Shown: positions 15,879 through 23,766 of the stretch, piece after piece
Numbering within the stretch: position 1 is the first letter of the stretch
Layout of the letters: every line of letters starts with the position of its first letter
Assembly (NCBI GenBank): GCA_002967695.1
Contig: PUHN01000041.1
Location: 1 to 32,722 of the forward strand
Direction of reading: 5' to 3'
From: Rhodobacteraceae bacterium WD3A24
GTDB taxonomy: Bacteria; Pseudomonadota; Alphaproteobacteria; Rhodobacterales; Rhodobacteraceae
Length of the DNA stretch: 32,722 nucleotides
The notes under the pieces: generated by a model
Told to the model about the DNA's origin: nothing
Seen by the model: only the letters and a program-made list of their open reading frames with translations
Database searches by the model: none
Position numbers and translations under genes: made by a program

Positions 15879-16441
15879 GCGTTGTCTCCCCGATCCGCGG
15901 TCATCACCGAGGCAGCCTGCGCGTCATAGGTCAGGATACCCGGATAGGCGATCTCCAGCTCGAGCTGGTCGAGCCAGTCGAGCCAGATCATGGAAATATA
16001 GGCGACAGCGGCGAAGGCCGAGGTGGCGATCACAAGAAACCGCACCGGCCAGGTGGGCACGCGCAGCGCGCCCTCGCCCTCGTACTCGCCGATCTGGTAG
16101 GCCTGAACCGCCTCGGGCCAGGCACTGTAGGCGATCAGCGCGAAAAGCGCGAATCCCAGCAGATAGCCCGCGGTGCGCAGCAGCTTGCGACCCACCCACG
16201 GCAGCGCGTCGGCGAATATCTCGGTGCGCAGCATGGAGCCCGAGAAGATCGCCAGCGGAAGCTGCAGGAAGGTGATCGCGACCACCGAGTTCTTGACGAC
16301 TTCCACGGTTCCCTGAATCGGCATCGACAGCAGACCGCGGCCGATGACGTCGGCGGCGATCGCGAAACCGAGCAGCAAGACCCATAACGCGGAGATGACG
16401 TGGATACTTCGCGCGATGCGCACCAGAACGCGTATCACCAT
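15875..16441 (-). CDS. TRAP transporter small permease subunit (DctQ family)
   Basis: Four-helix small membrane subunit of the TRAP transporter, 188 residues. Hydrophobic segments lie near residues 15-33 (SALWVLLLGFAIAADV), 45-65, 90-110 and 130-155. The ATG at 16441 follows GGAGGAAGAA, a strong ribosome-binding site. The open frame extending 31 codons further upstream is a poor, Arg-rich leader and is rejected. It is the first gene of the QM operon. The operator-like site at 16541-16555 lies about 107 bases upstream, leaving a 5' leader of roughly 100 bases. Confidence 0.92.
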   Translation of the reverse strand: MVIRVLVRIARSIHVISALWVLLLGFAIAADVIGRGLLSMPIQGTVEVVKNSVVAITFLQLPLAIFSGSMLRTEIFADALPWVGRKLLRTAGYLLGFALFALIAYSAWPEAVQAYQIGEYEGEGALRVPTWPVRFLVIATSAFAAVAYISMIWLDWLDQLELEIAYPGILTYDAQAASVMTADRGDNA

Positions 16442-16540
16442 TTCTTCCTCCCTCAAGACACGACCAGAGCGCGCCGGGCGCATGGGCGGCGCGTTTCGCG
16501 GGCGAGCACTAAGAGAACAGCGCCTTTGGCACAAGCCTGC

Positions 16541-16555
16541 TTAGCACGCGATAAA
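16541..16555. promoter_or_regulatory. Palindromic operator, site 4
   Basis: Reads TTAGCACGCGATAAA followed by CAA. The right arm GATAAACAA matches sites 2, 5 and 6 exactly, and the left arm TTAGC is the same as in sites 5 and 6. It is upstream of the TRAP small and large permease operon (minus strand) and just past the end of the deacetylase gene, so it serves only the TRAP operon. Confidence 0.6.
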
Positions 16556-16592
16556 CAAAACACGCCCGCCGGCGCCCCGCGCGCCGCCCGGT

Positions 16593-17477
16593 TCAGCCGG
16601 ACGTGCCGATGCGTTTCGTTTCGGCGCGATACCAGTCTCCGATCTCGCTCGCGGTCATCCATGCGACGTTTTCATGGCCGGCGATATGATCGAGCAGCCG
16701 TTCGAGCTGGCCGATGCGGTGGGGCACGCCGGTGATGTAGGGATGGACCGAGATCGCCATGATCCGGGCATTGTCGGCGCCTTCGGCATAGAGCCGGTCG
16801 AACTGGTCGCGGCCGCGGCGGAAGAATTCCTCGGCCGGATGGTTCTGCAGCGCGAAGACGGTGATGTCGTTGGTCTCCACCGTATAGGGAATCAGCGTCA
16901 CCGGCCCGTGCGGAGTCTCGACATCCTGCGGCAGGTCGTCGATCACCCAATCGGCGACATGGTCGATCCCCGCCTCGCGCAGCAGGTCAAGCGTGTCGTC
17001 CGTCTCGGTCAGGCCGGGGCTTTCCCAGCTGCGCGGCGCGGTGCCCGTGAATTTCCCGATCGCCGAGACGGCGCGGCCGATCTCGCCGCGCTGGTCCTCC
17101 AGCCGGTGCATCGGCCCCTGAACATGGCCGTGCCCCATGAATTCCCAGCCCGCCTCCAGCGCCGCGCCGGCGACGCGCGGATAGCTCTCGCAGACATGGC
17201 CGTTGACGGCGAAGGTCGTGGGGATGCCGCGCCCGGTCAGCGCCGCGTGCTGACGCCAGAACCCCGCGCGCATGCCGTATTCGTGCCATGACCAGTTGGG
17301 CACGTCGGGCAGCAGCGGCTGGCCCATGGGCGGCGGCAGAACGGTTCGCGGCATCGGCCGGTCGATTCGCCACTCCTCGGCGTTCACGATGACCCACACC
17401 GCGACGCGGGCGCCGCCCGGAAGCGTCAGGCGCGGCCGGTCGATGCTTGCCTGATAGGGAATGCGGTCACTGAGCAT
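16593..17477 (-). CDS. PuuE-like polysaccharide-deacetylase-family hydrolase
   Basis: Protein of 294 residues with the NodB/polysaccharide-deacetylase fold, closest in layout to the PuuE allantoinase-like branch, whose members hydrolyse cyclic amides as well as acetyl amides. Visible motifs are VNAEEW near residue 32, MGHGHVQGPMH with H116/H118/H124 as likely metal ligands, SWESPGLTETDDTLDLLREAGI, DWVIDDLPQ and PYTVETNDI. There is no signal peptide, so it should act on a cytoplasmic substrate and not on the cell wall. The ATG at 17477 has a GGAG site. It diverges from the DctP gene with operator site 5 between. Amide or ring hydrolysis in the pathway is inferred. Confidence 0.85.
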   Translation of the reverse strand: MLSDRIPYQASIDRPRLTLPGGARVAVWVIVNAEEWRIDRPMPRTVLPPPMGQPLLPDVPNWSWHEYGMRAGFWRQHAALTGRGIPTTFAVNGHVCESYPRVAGAALEAGWEFMGHGHVQGPMHRLEDQRGEIGRAVSAIGKFTGTAPRSWESPGLTETDDTLDLLREAGIDHVADWVIDDLPQDVETPHGPVTLIPYTVETNDITVFALQNHPAEEFFRRGRDQFDRLYAEGADNARIMAISVHPYITGVPHRIGQLERLLDHIAGHENVAWMTASEIGDWYRAETKRIGTSG

Positions 17478-17625
17478 GATTTTTCTCCGTTATCGCGCCC
17501 GTGGGGGCGAAGCTCTTTGATGGGGCGTGCGACACCAGCGGTCCCGTCGCGCCTGTCGCCCTCATTGCTGCGGCTGCTGTCGCGTCCATTCGGGAATTGA
17601 CGCCCGCCGCAGAGTGCGGCAATGG

Positions 17626-17640
17626 TTAGCGGGTGATAAA
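17626..17640. promoter_or_regulatory. Palindromic operator, site 5
   Basis: Reads TTAGCGGGTGATAAA followed by CAATAA. It is almost the same as site 6 (TTAGCGGTTGATAAACAATA). It lies between the divergent deacetylase (156 bases to its start) and DctP (89 bases to its start). Confidence 0.65.
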
Positions 17641-17721
17641 CAATAACCCGTGTCGGGGCAAGCCGCAGGGAGGCGGCGGGCCGCCGCGCGGGTGGACGGA
17701 CAGACGGGAGGAGAAATCCGC

Positions 17722-18810
17722 ATGACCAAAAACAAGACCAAGGCCACTCTTCTGGGCGGCGCCGCGCTGTTGCTCGGCAGCGGCGTCGCGATGCCGCACG
17801 CGGCTTCGGCCGAGAACTTCACGCTCCGCGTCGGCTCGGGGCACCCCTCCGGCCCGGCCGTCTATGTGACGCTGGTCGATGAATTCTTCGTGCCCGAGGT
17901 CACGCGCCGCGTGGCCGAGGAGACCGACCACGAGATCACCTTTATCGAGGGGTATGGCGGCTCGATCGCCGGCGTGGCCGAGACGCTCGAGGCGGTGCAG
18001 TCGGGCCTGCTCGATTTCGGCGCCTACTGCTTCTGCTTCGAGCCCTCCAAGTTGTTTCTGCACAACTTCCCCTATTACGCCCCGTTCGGGCCACAGGGCT
18101 CCACCACGGCGATGGAGAATGTCCGCGCCGTGTATGACGCCAATCCCTGGCTGACCGAGGTCTTCACCAGCGAATACGACCAGGAGCTGCTCGGCCTGTC
18201 GGGCTGGGACAACTACCACCTCGGCACCACGATGGAGTGGGACGAAGTCTCCGACCTCGAAGGCGTGCGCGTCGGCGGTGCGGGGCCGAACCTGCCGTGG
18301 CTGGAATACGCCGGCGCGGTGCCGGTGCAGTCCACGCTGCCCGATGGCTACATGAGCCTGCAGACCGGCGTCTACGAGGGCTGGCTGATGTTCCCCTCCG
18401 CCTATCTGGGCTTCCGCTTCTACGAGCCCGCGCCCTATTACACGCTCATCGGCTTCGGCCCGATGGCAGTGAACGGGCTGACGGCCAACTCCAACACCAT
18501 GGAACGGCTGCCCGAGGAGGTGAGCGAGATCATCCGCGAGGTCGGGCGCGAATACGAGCAGCGCAGCGGCCCCGCCCTCGACGAGGCGCAGGCGGCCGGG
18601 CTCGAAGGGCTCGAGGAAGAGGGCGCCATCATCCGCGAGCTTCCCGCCGAGACGCGGCAGGAATGGGCCGAATCGCTGGCCGAATTCCCGCGCGTTCAGG
18701 CGACCGAAGCCGATGACCGGGGCATGCCCGGCACGCAGGTGCTGCAGAGCTACCTCGATATCGTCGCCGAGTCCGGCTATGAGTGGCCGACCGAGTACTC
18801 GCTCGACTGA
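17722..18810 (+). CDS. TRAP transporter substrate-binding protein (DctP family)
   Basis: Periplasmic solute-binding protein of 362 residues for the TRAP transporter. A signal peptide covers residues 1-30 (lysines, then a Leu/Ala/Gly core, cleavage after ASA). The start has GGGAGGAG upstream. DctP proteins normally carry an Arg in a GLKIR-type segment that pairs with the ligand carboxylate. Here the matching stretch is DLEGVRVGGAGPN (residues 178-190), with Gly where Arg is expected and an Arg two positions earlier. This may mean a ligand that is not a simple carboxylate, or another binding mode. Its permeases are encoded at 14571-16441 on the other strand. A terminator follows at 18847. Confidence 0.92.
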   Translation: MTKNKTKATLLGGAALLLGSGVAMPHAASAENFTLRVGSGHPSGPAVYVTLVDEFFVPEVTRRVAEETDHEITFIEGYGGSIAGVAETLEAVQSGLLDFGAYCFCFEPSKLFLHNFPYYAPFGPQGSTTAMENVRAVYDANPWLTEVFTSEYDQELLGLSGWDNYHLGTTMEWDEVSDLEGVRVGGAGPNLPWLEYAGAVPVQSTLPDGYMSLQTGVYEGWLMFPSAYLGFRFYEPAPYYTLIGFGPMAVNGLTANSNTMERLPEEVSEIIREVGREYEQRSGPALDEAQAAGLEGLEEEGAIIRELPAETRQEWAESLAEFPRVQATEADDRGMPGTQVLQSYLDIVAESGYEWPTEYSLD

Positions 18811-18846
18811 CGCGGCGCACGCGGCATTGCCGTCTCGAAATGAAGA

Positions 18847-18876
18847 CGCCGGCTGGAGCTTCCAGCCGGCGTTTTT
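18847..18876 (+). terminator. Rho-independent terminator of the DctP gene
   Basis: An 11-base-pair perfect stem CGCCGGCTGGA / TCCAGCCGGCG with a three-base loop (GCT) is followed directly by TTTTT. It lies 36 bases after the DctP stop and before the convergent SDR gene end (18915). This is the clearest intrinsic terminator in the window. Confidence 0.9.
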
Positions 18877-18914
18877 CGTTGCGCCTCCGCGCGGGGCGGG
18901 GCAGGGCGAGGGGG

Positions 18915-19679
18915 CTAGCCGGCGGTCCAGCCGCCGTCGACGACCAGCGCGGTGCCCGTCACCAGCGCCGCGGCGTCCGAGGCGAGATAGACCACCGCGC
19001 CCATGATGTCCTCGACCTCGCCGACCCGGCCGAGCTTGATCTTGCCCTCGATCCAGGCGCGGCGGTCGGGGTCGTCGAAGGTGCTCGCCGTCAGCGGCGT
19101 GCGGATGAAGGTCGGCCCGATCGTGTTGATGCGGATGCCGTGGCCGCCCCATTCGATGGCCATGGCCTTGACCATCCCCTCGAGGCCGAATTTCGAGGCG
19201 CAATAGACGCTGCGGTCGAGCCCGCCGACATGGCCCATCTGGCTGGATATGTGGATGATCGAGCCGCGCCGCCCCGTGCGCATCATGGCGCGGGCAGCCT
19301 CGGCCGAGAGGAAATAGGCCGCGCGCAGGTTCACGCCGAGGACCGCGTCATAATCCTCGGGCGTGGTCTCTATCGCGGGTTTGGGCCGGTTCATGCCGGC
19401 GGCGTTGACCACGATATCGAATGCCGGGCCGTCGAACGCGCCGGCAAGAGCGTCGAGATCGGTGACGTCGAGCGTCAGCGCCTCGCAGGAGAACCCCTGC
19501 GCGGCCATCGCCGCGACGCTTTCGTTCAGCCGCTCGGCCCCGCGGGCGACGCAGACGACATGCGCGCCCGCTTCGGCGAGAGCGACGGCGCAGCCCTGGC
19601 CGATGCCCGACGACGCGCCGGTGACGAGCGCCCGGCGCCCGTCGAGGCGCAGGGACGGGGTGCGGGGAAGGTCGGTCAT
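18915..19679 (-). CDS. Short-chain dehydrogenase/reductase (SDR)
   Basis: Classical SDR of 254 residues that oxidises an alcohol or reduces a ketone with NAD(P). The cofactor motif TGASSGIG is at 20-27, NAAG at 92-95, and catalytic N117, S145, Y159 and K163 are all present. An Arg at the end of the second strand (VCVARG) rather than Asp leans toward NADP, though this is weak evidence. The ATG at 19679 follows AAGGAGG; the open frame upstream is read-through. It is the third gene of the operon Gfo/Idh - HisD-like - SDR, 28 bases after the HisD-like stop, so the three dehydrogenases are likely made together. Confidence 0.93.
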   Translation of the reverse strand: MTDLPRTPSLRLDGRRALVTGASSGIGQGCAVALAEAGAHVVCVARGAERLNESVAAMAAQGFSCEALTLDVTDLDALAGAFDGPAFDIVVNAAGMNRPKPAIETTPEDYDAVLGVNLRAAYFLSAEAARAMMRTGRRGSIIHISSQMGHVGGLDRSVYCASKFGLEGMVKAMAIEWGGHGIRINTIGPTFIRTPLTASTFDDPDRRAWIEGKIKLGRVGEVEDIMGAVVYLASDAAALVTGTALVVDGGWTAG

Positions 19680-19707
19680 GATGGGCCTCCTTGCCTTTTG
19701 CCGCCGG

Positions 19708-21036
19708 TCATTCGGCCGCGTCGCTCGCGGGCGCGGCCGCGCCATAGGGCACGTTGCGCCCGCCATAGCGGCGCACCCGCACATTGCACTGTTCGGCATG
19801 GCCGACGAAGCCTTCGAGCATGCACAGCCGCGAGCCGTACTCGCCCACCATCGCCGCCGCCTCGTCGGTCAGAATCCTCTGATAGCTGTGGGTCTTGAGG
19901 AACTTGCCCACCCAAAGCCCGCCGGTATAGCGTCCGGCCTTCTTCGTGGGCAGCGTGTGGTTGGTGCCGATGACCTTGTCGCCGTTGGCGACATTGGTGC
20001 GCGGCCCGAGGAACAGCGCGCCATAGGCGGTCATGTTGTCGAGATACCACTCGTCGCGGTCGGTCATCACCTGCACGTGCTCATAGGCCATCTCGTTGGC
20101 CACCCGCAGCATCTCGTCATGGCTGTCGCACAGGATGACCTCGCCGTAGTCGCGCCAGCTCACCGACGCCGTCTCGGCGGTGGGCAGGATGGCCAGCAGC
20201 CGGTCCACCTCGGCCAGCGTCTCCTCCGCGAGCTTGCGCGAATTGGTGATCATGCAGGCCGGCGAGTTATAGCCGTGCTCGGCCTGGCCCAGCAGATCGG
20301 TGGCGCAGAGCTCGGCGTCTACCGTCTCGTCGGCGATGACCATCGTCTCGGTCGGGCCGGCGAAGAGGTCGATGCCCACGCGGCCGAAGAGCTGGCGCTT
20401 GGCCTCGGCGACAAAGGCGTTGCCGGGCCCGACCAGCATGTGGACGGGGTCGAGCGTCTCGGTGCCCAGCGCCATCGCGCCCACCGCCTGGATGCCGCCG
20501 AGGCAGTAGATCTCATGCGCTCCGCCCATATGCATCGCCGCCACAATGGCGGGGTGGGGCTTGCCGTCCACCGGCGGGGCCGCGGCGACGATGCGCGGCA
20601 CCTGCGCGACGCTGGCGGTGAGCACCGACATATGCGCCGAGGCGACCATCGGGAACTTGCCGCCGGGCACGTAGCAGCCCACCGACTGCACGGGGATGTT
20701 GCGATGGCCAAGGATCACGCCGGGCAGCGTCTCGACCTCGATATCGGTCATGCTTGCGCGCTGGGCCTCGGCGAAGCGGCGGATCTGGGCCTGGGCAAAG
20801 CGGATATCCTCCAGATCGCGCGGGTCGACCTCGGCCATCGCCGCCTCGATCTCGGCCTTGCTCAGGCGAAAGCTCTCGGGGCTGTAGCCGTCGAACTTCT
20901 CGCTGAGCTCGCGCACCGCCGCTTCGCCGCGCGCCTCGATATCGGCAAGCGTGTCCTCGACGACGCGGCGAACCTTGGCATCTTCCTCGGCGCGGGCCTC
21001 GGCGGCCATCGCCTCCTTGAGATAGGTGACACTCAT
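19708..21036 (-). CDS. HisD-family NAD-dependent dehydrogenase, sulfopropanediol-dehydrogenase (HpsN)-like
   Basis: Zinc- and NAD-dependent alcohol-to-acid dehydrogenase of the histidinol dehydrogenase family, 442 residues. Residues matching the zinc ligands and catalytic base of HisD are all present: Q251 and H254 (GQAEHG), E319/H320 (YEHV), D353 (NGDKV) and H413 (VGHAEQ). The segment after TNHTLPT reads [18 protein letters not shown], which resembles the catabolic HpsN branch and not biosynthetic HisD; no other his genes are near. HpsN oxidises dihydroxypropanesulfonate to sulfolactate, but no sulfolactate-cleaving genes (suyAB, slcD, xsc) are seen here, so a different polyol or aldehyde substrate is likely. 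The ATG at 21036 follows CGGAGGAAG. Confidence 0.88.
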   Translation of the reverse strand: MSVTYLKEAMAAEARAEEDAKVRRVVEDTLADIEARGEAAVRELSEKFDGYSPESFRLSKAEIEAAMAEVDPRDLEDIRFAQAQIRRFAEAQRASMTDIEVETLPGVILGHRNIPVQSVGCYVPGGKFPMVASAHMSVLTASVAQVPRIVAAAPPVDGKPHPAIVAAMHMGGAHEIYCLGGIQAVGAMALGTETLDPVHMLVGPGNAFVAEAKRQLFGRVGIDLFAGPTETMVIADETVDAELCATDLLGQAEHGYNSPACMITNSRKLAEETLAEVDRLLAILPTAETASVSWRDYGEVILCDSHDEMLRVANEMAYEHVQVMTDRDEWYLDNMTAYGALFLGPRTNVANGDKVIGTNHTLPTKKAGRYTGGLWVGKFLKTHSYQRILTDEAAAMVGEYGSRLCMLEGFVGHAEQCNVRVRRYGGRNVPYGAAAPASDAAE

Positions 21037-21098
21037 CCGTCTTCCTCCGGTTTTCTCTGTCGGGCGGGCGCCCGGGTGGCGCGGCGGGTCGGCCGCGA

Positions 21099-22097
21099 TT
21101 ATCCGTTCAGCCGCACGGTCTCGCCGCTGTCGGCCGAGGCGACGATGGCCTCGTAGACGGCGATGTTGCCGATCAGTTCGGCGTCGCTCCACGGGTAGGG
21201 TGCGCGCCCCTCGACCGCGGCAGCAAAGGTTTCGAGATTGGCCACGACCGCGTCGGTCCATTCCAGCGTCTCGTGGACCGGCGCACCCCCCTTGGGGTGG
21301 TGGAGCCAGTCTGTGACCCCGCCAGGCGTGTCCGGGTGGGAGGCGTTGCGCACCTCGACCCAGCCGTCGGAGCCGAAAACCTGAAACCGCATGAAATGCG
21401 GCGTCGCAAGGATGGCGTTGAAATGGGCGGTCATGCCGGCGTCGAAGCCGAGCTGGGCGACCACCATGTCGCCGGTGGGCCAGCCCAGCACCCGGTCGCG
21501 GGTCTGGGCCTGGACGCTTTCGACGGGGCCGAACATCCACAACAGAAGGTCGGTCAGATGGATGCCCATGCCCGTCATGCCCGCGCCGGGCGAAAGCTCC
21601 TTGGACGTGCGCCAGCCGCCGGTCTGCAGGCCGGTGAGCTTGTCATGGCTGAAGGCCGCCTCGGCATGCATCACTGTGCCCAGCGCGCCCTCTTCGATCA
21701 TCGCCTTGAGCCGCCGCATCGCCGGCTCGAAACGGCGCTCATGGCCGATGCCCAGCACCACGCCGGCCTCGCGGCACGCCGCGACCGAGCGGCGCGCGCT
21801 GGCCGCGGTCAGCCCGAGGGGCTTTTCGCAGAAGACATGCTTGCCCGCGGCGGCGGCCTGGACGACCTGCTCTTCGTGGAACATGTGCGGCGTGGTCAGA
21901 ATCACCGCCTCGGTGTCGGGCTCGCTCAGGGCGGCCTCGAAGCTGTCCAGCGGCCGCAGGCCGAGCGCGCGGATGTCGTCGTGAAGCGCGGTGTTTGTCT
22001 CGGCGACGGATGTCACGCGGATATCCGCATGTCCCCCGAGCCGGGAGGCGATGTGCCGCCCCCACCAGCCGAATCCCGCGATCGAGATGTTGAGCAC
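21099..22097 (-). CDS. Gfo/Idh/MocA-family oxidoreductase
   Basis: NAD(P)-dependent oxidoreductase of 332 residues, typically acting on sugars, inositols or related hydroxy compounds. The Rossmann motif GFGWWG lies near residues 8-13 and the signature EKPLG near 91-95. The C-terminal substrate domain contains GGWRTSKE and [11 protein letters not shown] prefer the GTG at 22097, which has AGGAGG six bases upstream; a GTG two codons earlier (22103) would overlap that site. It is the first gene of a three-dehydrogenase operon, and operator site 6 lies about 68 bases upstream. Substrate unknown. Confidence 0.9.
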   Translation of the reverse strand: MLNISIAGFGWWGRHIASRLGGHADIRVTSVAETNTALHDDIRALGLRPLDSFEAALSEPDTEAVILTTPHMFHEEQVVQAAAAGKHVFCEKPLGLTAASARRSVAACREAGVVLGIGHERRFEPAMRRLKAMIEEGALGTVMHAEAAFSHDKLTGLQTGGWRTSKELSPGAGMTGMGIHLTDLLLWMFGPVESVQAQTRDRVLGWPTGDMVVAQLGFDAGMTAHFNAILATPHFMRFQVFGSDGWVEVRNASHPDTPGGVTDWLHHPKGGAPVHETLEWTDAVVANLETFAAAVEGRAPYPWSDAELIGNIAVYEAIVASADSGETVRLNG

Positions 22098-22157
22098 CTT
22101 CACCTCCTGCCAATTTCGCCGTGGTCGCGCGGGGCCGAAGCCCGCGCCGTCCCTTGA

Positions 22158-22172
22158 TTAGCGGTTGATAAA
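22158..22172. promoter_or_regulatory. Palindromic operator, site 6
   Basis: Reads TTAGCGGTTGATAAA followed by CAATAC, nearly identical over 20 bases to site 5. It lies 68 bases upstream of the Gfo/Idh - HisD-like - SDR operon start and 263 bases from the divergent FAD oxidoreductase, so the minus-strand operon is the probable target. Confidence 0.65.
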
Positions 22173-22283
22173 CAATACACCCGCCGCGGGCAAGTCTCGC
22201 CGTGGGGGCCGTGGGGCGGGGCGCCCCGCGCGGGCGGTCTGCCATGCTCTGCCGCGGCGCGTCGGGCGGGCCTTGCGGGGTTC

Positions 22284-22306
22284 GCCTTTCACTTTTCGCG
22301 AAAGCT
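22284..22306. promoter_or_regulatory. LysR-type dyad, site A
   Basis: CTTTCAC, five bases, GCGAAAGCT. It contains TTC-N9-GAA, which satisfies the T-N11-A rule for LysR boxes. It matches the site at 27381-27403 at 17 of 23 positions, including both arms and the spacing. It lies 122 bases upstream of the FAD oxidoreductase - TauD - AcnX operon. Confidence 0.65.
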
Positions 22307-22427
22307 GAAGCGATCAATTCGTGTCTTCCCTCGCGCGCCGCGCGGCAGAATAGTCGGCCCCGAAAGACATTGCGTGAAGCCGCGCTCTCCACTGGGGCCG
22401 GCCCGATTTCAACTGCCCGGAGAGACC

Positions 22428-23741
22428 ATGAATTCGCCGAGACGTTTCAACCCCGAGACCCGGATCGTTCGCTGGAACGGCGAGGACGCCCCGCGCGAGA
22501 TCGAGGCCGACCTCTGCGTCGTGGGGGCGGGGATCTCGGGGGCCACGACGGCGCTGGAGGCGGCAAAGCTGGGTCAGAAGGTCGTGATCGTCGATGCGTT
22601 CCCGGCCCTTGGCGGGCAGGCGGTCAACTCGATCATTGGCACGTTCTGCGGCCTGTATCGCAACGGCACGCATGGCTATCGTTTCACCTATGGCGTCGTG
22701 GACGACATGCTGGCCGCGCTCGAGGCGGAGGATGCCCTCCACTATCGCCACGGTCCGATGACGACGGTGGTCCACTACAACGAGATCGCCCTGTCGCGCT
22801 GGGTCGAACGTTCGATCGACGCCGCCGGGATCACTCCCGTCGTCGGGGCGACGCTGCGCGAGGTCACGCGCGACGGGGGGCGGATCACCGCGCTGCGGTT
22901 CGTCACGCGCTACGGCGACGTCACCGTGCGGGCGCAGGGCTTCGCGGATTGCTCGGGCGATGCCGCGCTGGTCTACCGCGCGGGCTTCGAGTGCCGCGAG
23001 CCCGAGGAGCCGGTCTACGGCAGCCAGCAGGCGGTGGTCGAAGGCATCGGCGACGGCGAGGTTCCCAGCCGCGAGGAACTCAACGCCCGCATCGGGGAGA
23101 AGGCCGCCGATTACGGGCTGATGCGCCGCAACGGGCTGATGTTCTACTTCCCCGGCAAGGACGTCGCGGTGCTCAACATGACCCATGTCGAGACGCCGCT
23201 CGAGCCGATCGAGGCCTCGCGCATGGGCATCCTGGGCAAGGAGCAGGTGGATCGCGGGATCGAGCTTTTGCGCGACGAGTTCCCGCAGGTCTTCGGCGAT
23301 CTGCGCGTGCGCAGCTACGGCTTTCCCGGCATCCGTCAGACGCGCTGGATTCGCGGCCGCCACCACATCACGACAGACGAGGTGCGCGCGGGTCATCGCT
23401 ATGATGACGCGATTGCCCGGACTGCCTGGCCGATCGAGCTTCACAACACGCCCGAGGATTTCATCTGGGACGTCTTCGACGAGGATCACGTCCATTACGT
23501 GCCGCTGGGCGCGATGCTGCCGCCCGAGGCCGACAACATCGTCGCCGTGGGCCGCTGCATCGACGGCGATCCCGCCGCGCTGTCCTCGGTGCGGGTGATG
23601 GGGCCCTGCATGGCGATGGCGCGCGCGGCGGCCAACGCGCTGGACCTCGCCGGATCGGGCAGCGTCCGGCAGATCGACATACGGGCGCTTCAGGAGCGTG
23701 TCGCCGACAACCTGGAGCGGTGCGACAGCGTCGCGCCTTGA
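22428..23741 (+). CDS. FAD-dependent oxidoreductase (FAD_oxidored family)
   Basis: Flavoprotein of 437 residues. The N-terminal dinucleotide-binding fold reads DLCVVGAGISGATTALEAAK (GAGISG at 33-38), followed by LGGQAVNSIIGTFCGLY, a signature of the FAD_oxidored family. The C-terminal FAD segment is VGRCIDGDPAALSSVRVMGPCMAM. Members of this family oxidise poorly characterised substrates, often in catabolic clusters. The ATG at 22428 follows CGGAGAG; the frame upstream to 22374 lacks a good start. It leads the operon with TauD (25 bases later) and the two AcnX genes. A LysR dyad lies upstream. Substrate unknown. Confidence 0.85.
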   Translation: MNSPRRFNPETRIVRWNGEDAPREIEADLCVVGAGISGATTALEAAKLGQKVVIVDAFPALGGQAVNSIIGTFCGLYRNGTHGYRFTYGVVDDMLAALEAEDALHYRHGPMTTVVHYNEIALSRWVERSIDAAGITPVVGATLREVTRDGGRITALRFVTRYGDVTVRAQGFADCSGDAALVYRAGFECREPEEPVYGSQQAVVEGIGDGEVPSREELNARIGEKAADYGLMRRNGLMFYFPGKDVAVLNMTHVETPLEPIEASRMGILGKEQVDRGIELLRDEFPQVFGDLRVRSYGFPGIRQTRWIRGRHHITTDEVRAGHRYDDAIARTAWPIELHNTPEDFIWDVFDEDHVHYVPLGAMLPPEADNIVAVGRCIDGDPAALSSVRVMGPCMAMARAAANALDLAGSGSVRQIDIRALQERVADNLERCDSVAP

Positions 23742-23766
23742 CCCCGAACAAGGGAGGAGGAAACCC

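Larger units (their letters stand above)
22098..22427. other. 330-base intergenic regulatory region
   Basis: Gap between the divergent Gfo/Idh and FAD-oxidoreductase genes. It holds operator site 6 (22158-22172), serving the minus-strand operon, and the LysR-type dyad (22284-22306), serving the plus-strand operon. No ORF with a convincing start or coding character is seen. It is the point where the two proposed regulons meet. Confidence 0.6.

Noticed and set aside
17941-17956. TTTATCGAGG inside the DctP gene as a seventh operator.
   Set aside because: Only the left arm matches. There is no GATAAA on the right and it lies within coding sequence.
19708-21036. Histidine biosynthesis gene hisD.
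   Set aside because: The substrate-region motif is of the HpsN-like type and the gene sits in a catabolic operon with no other his genes.
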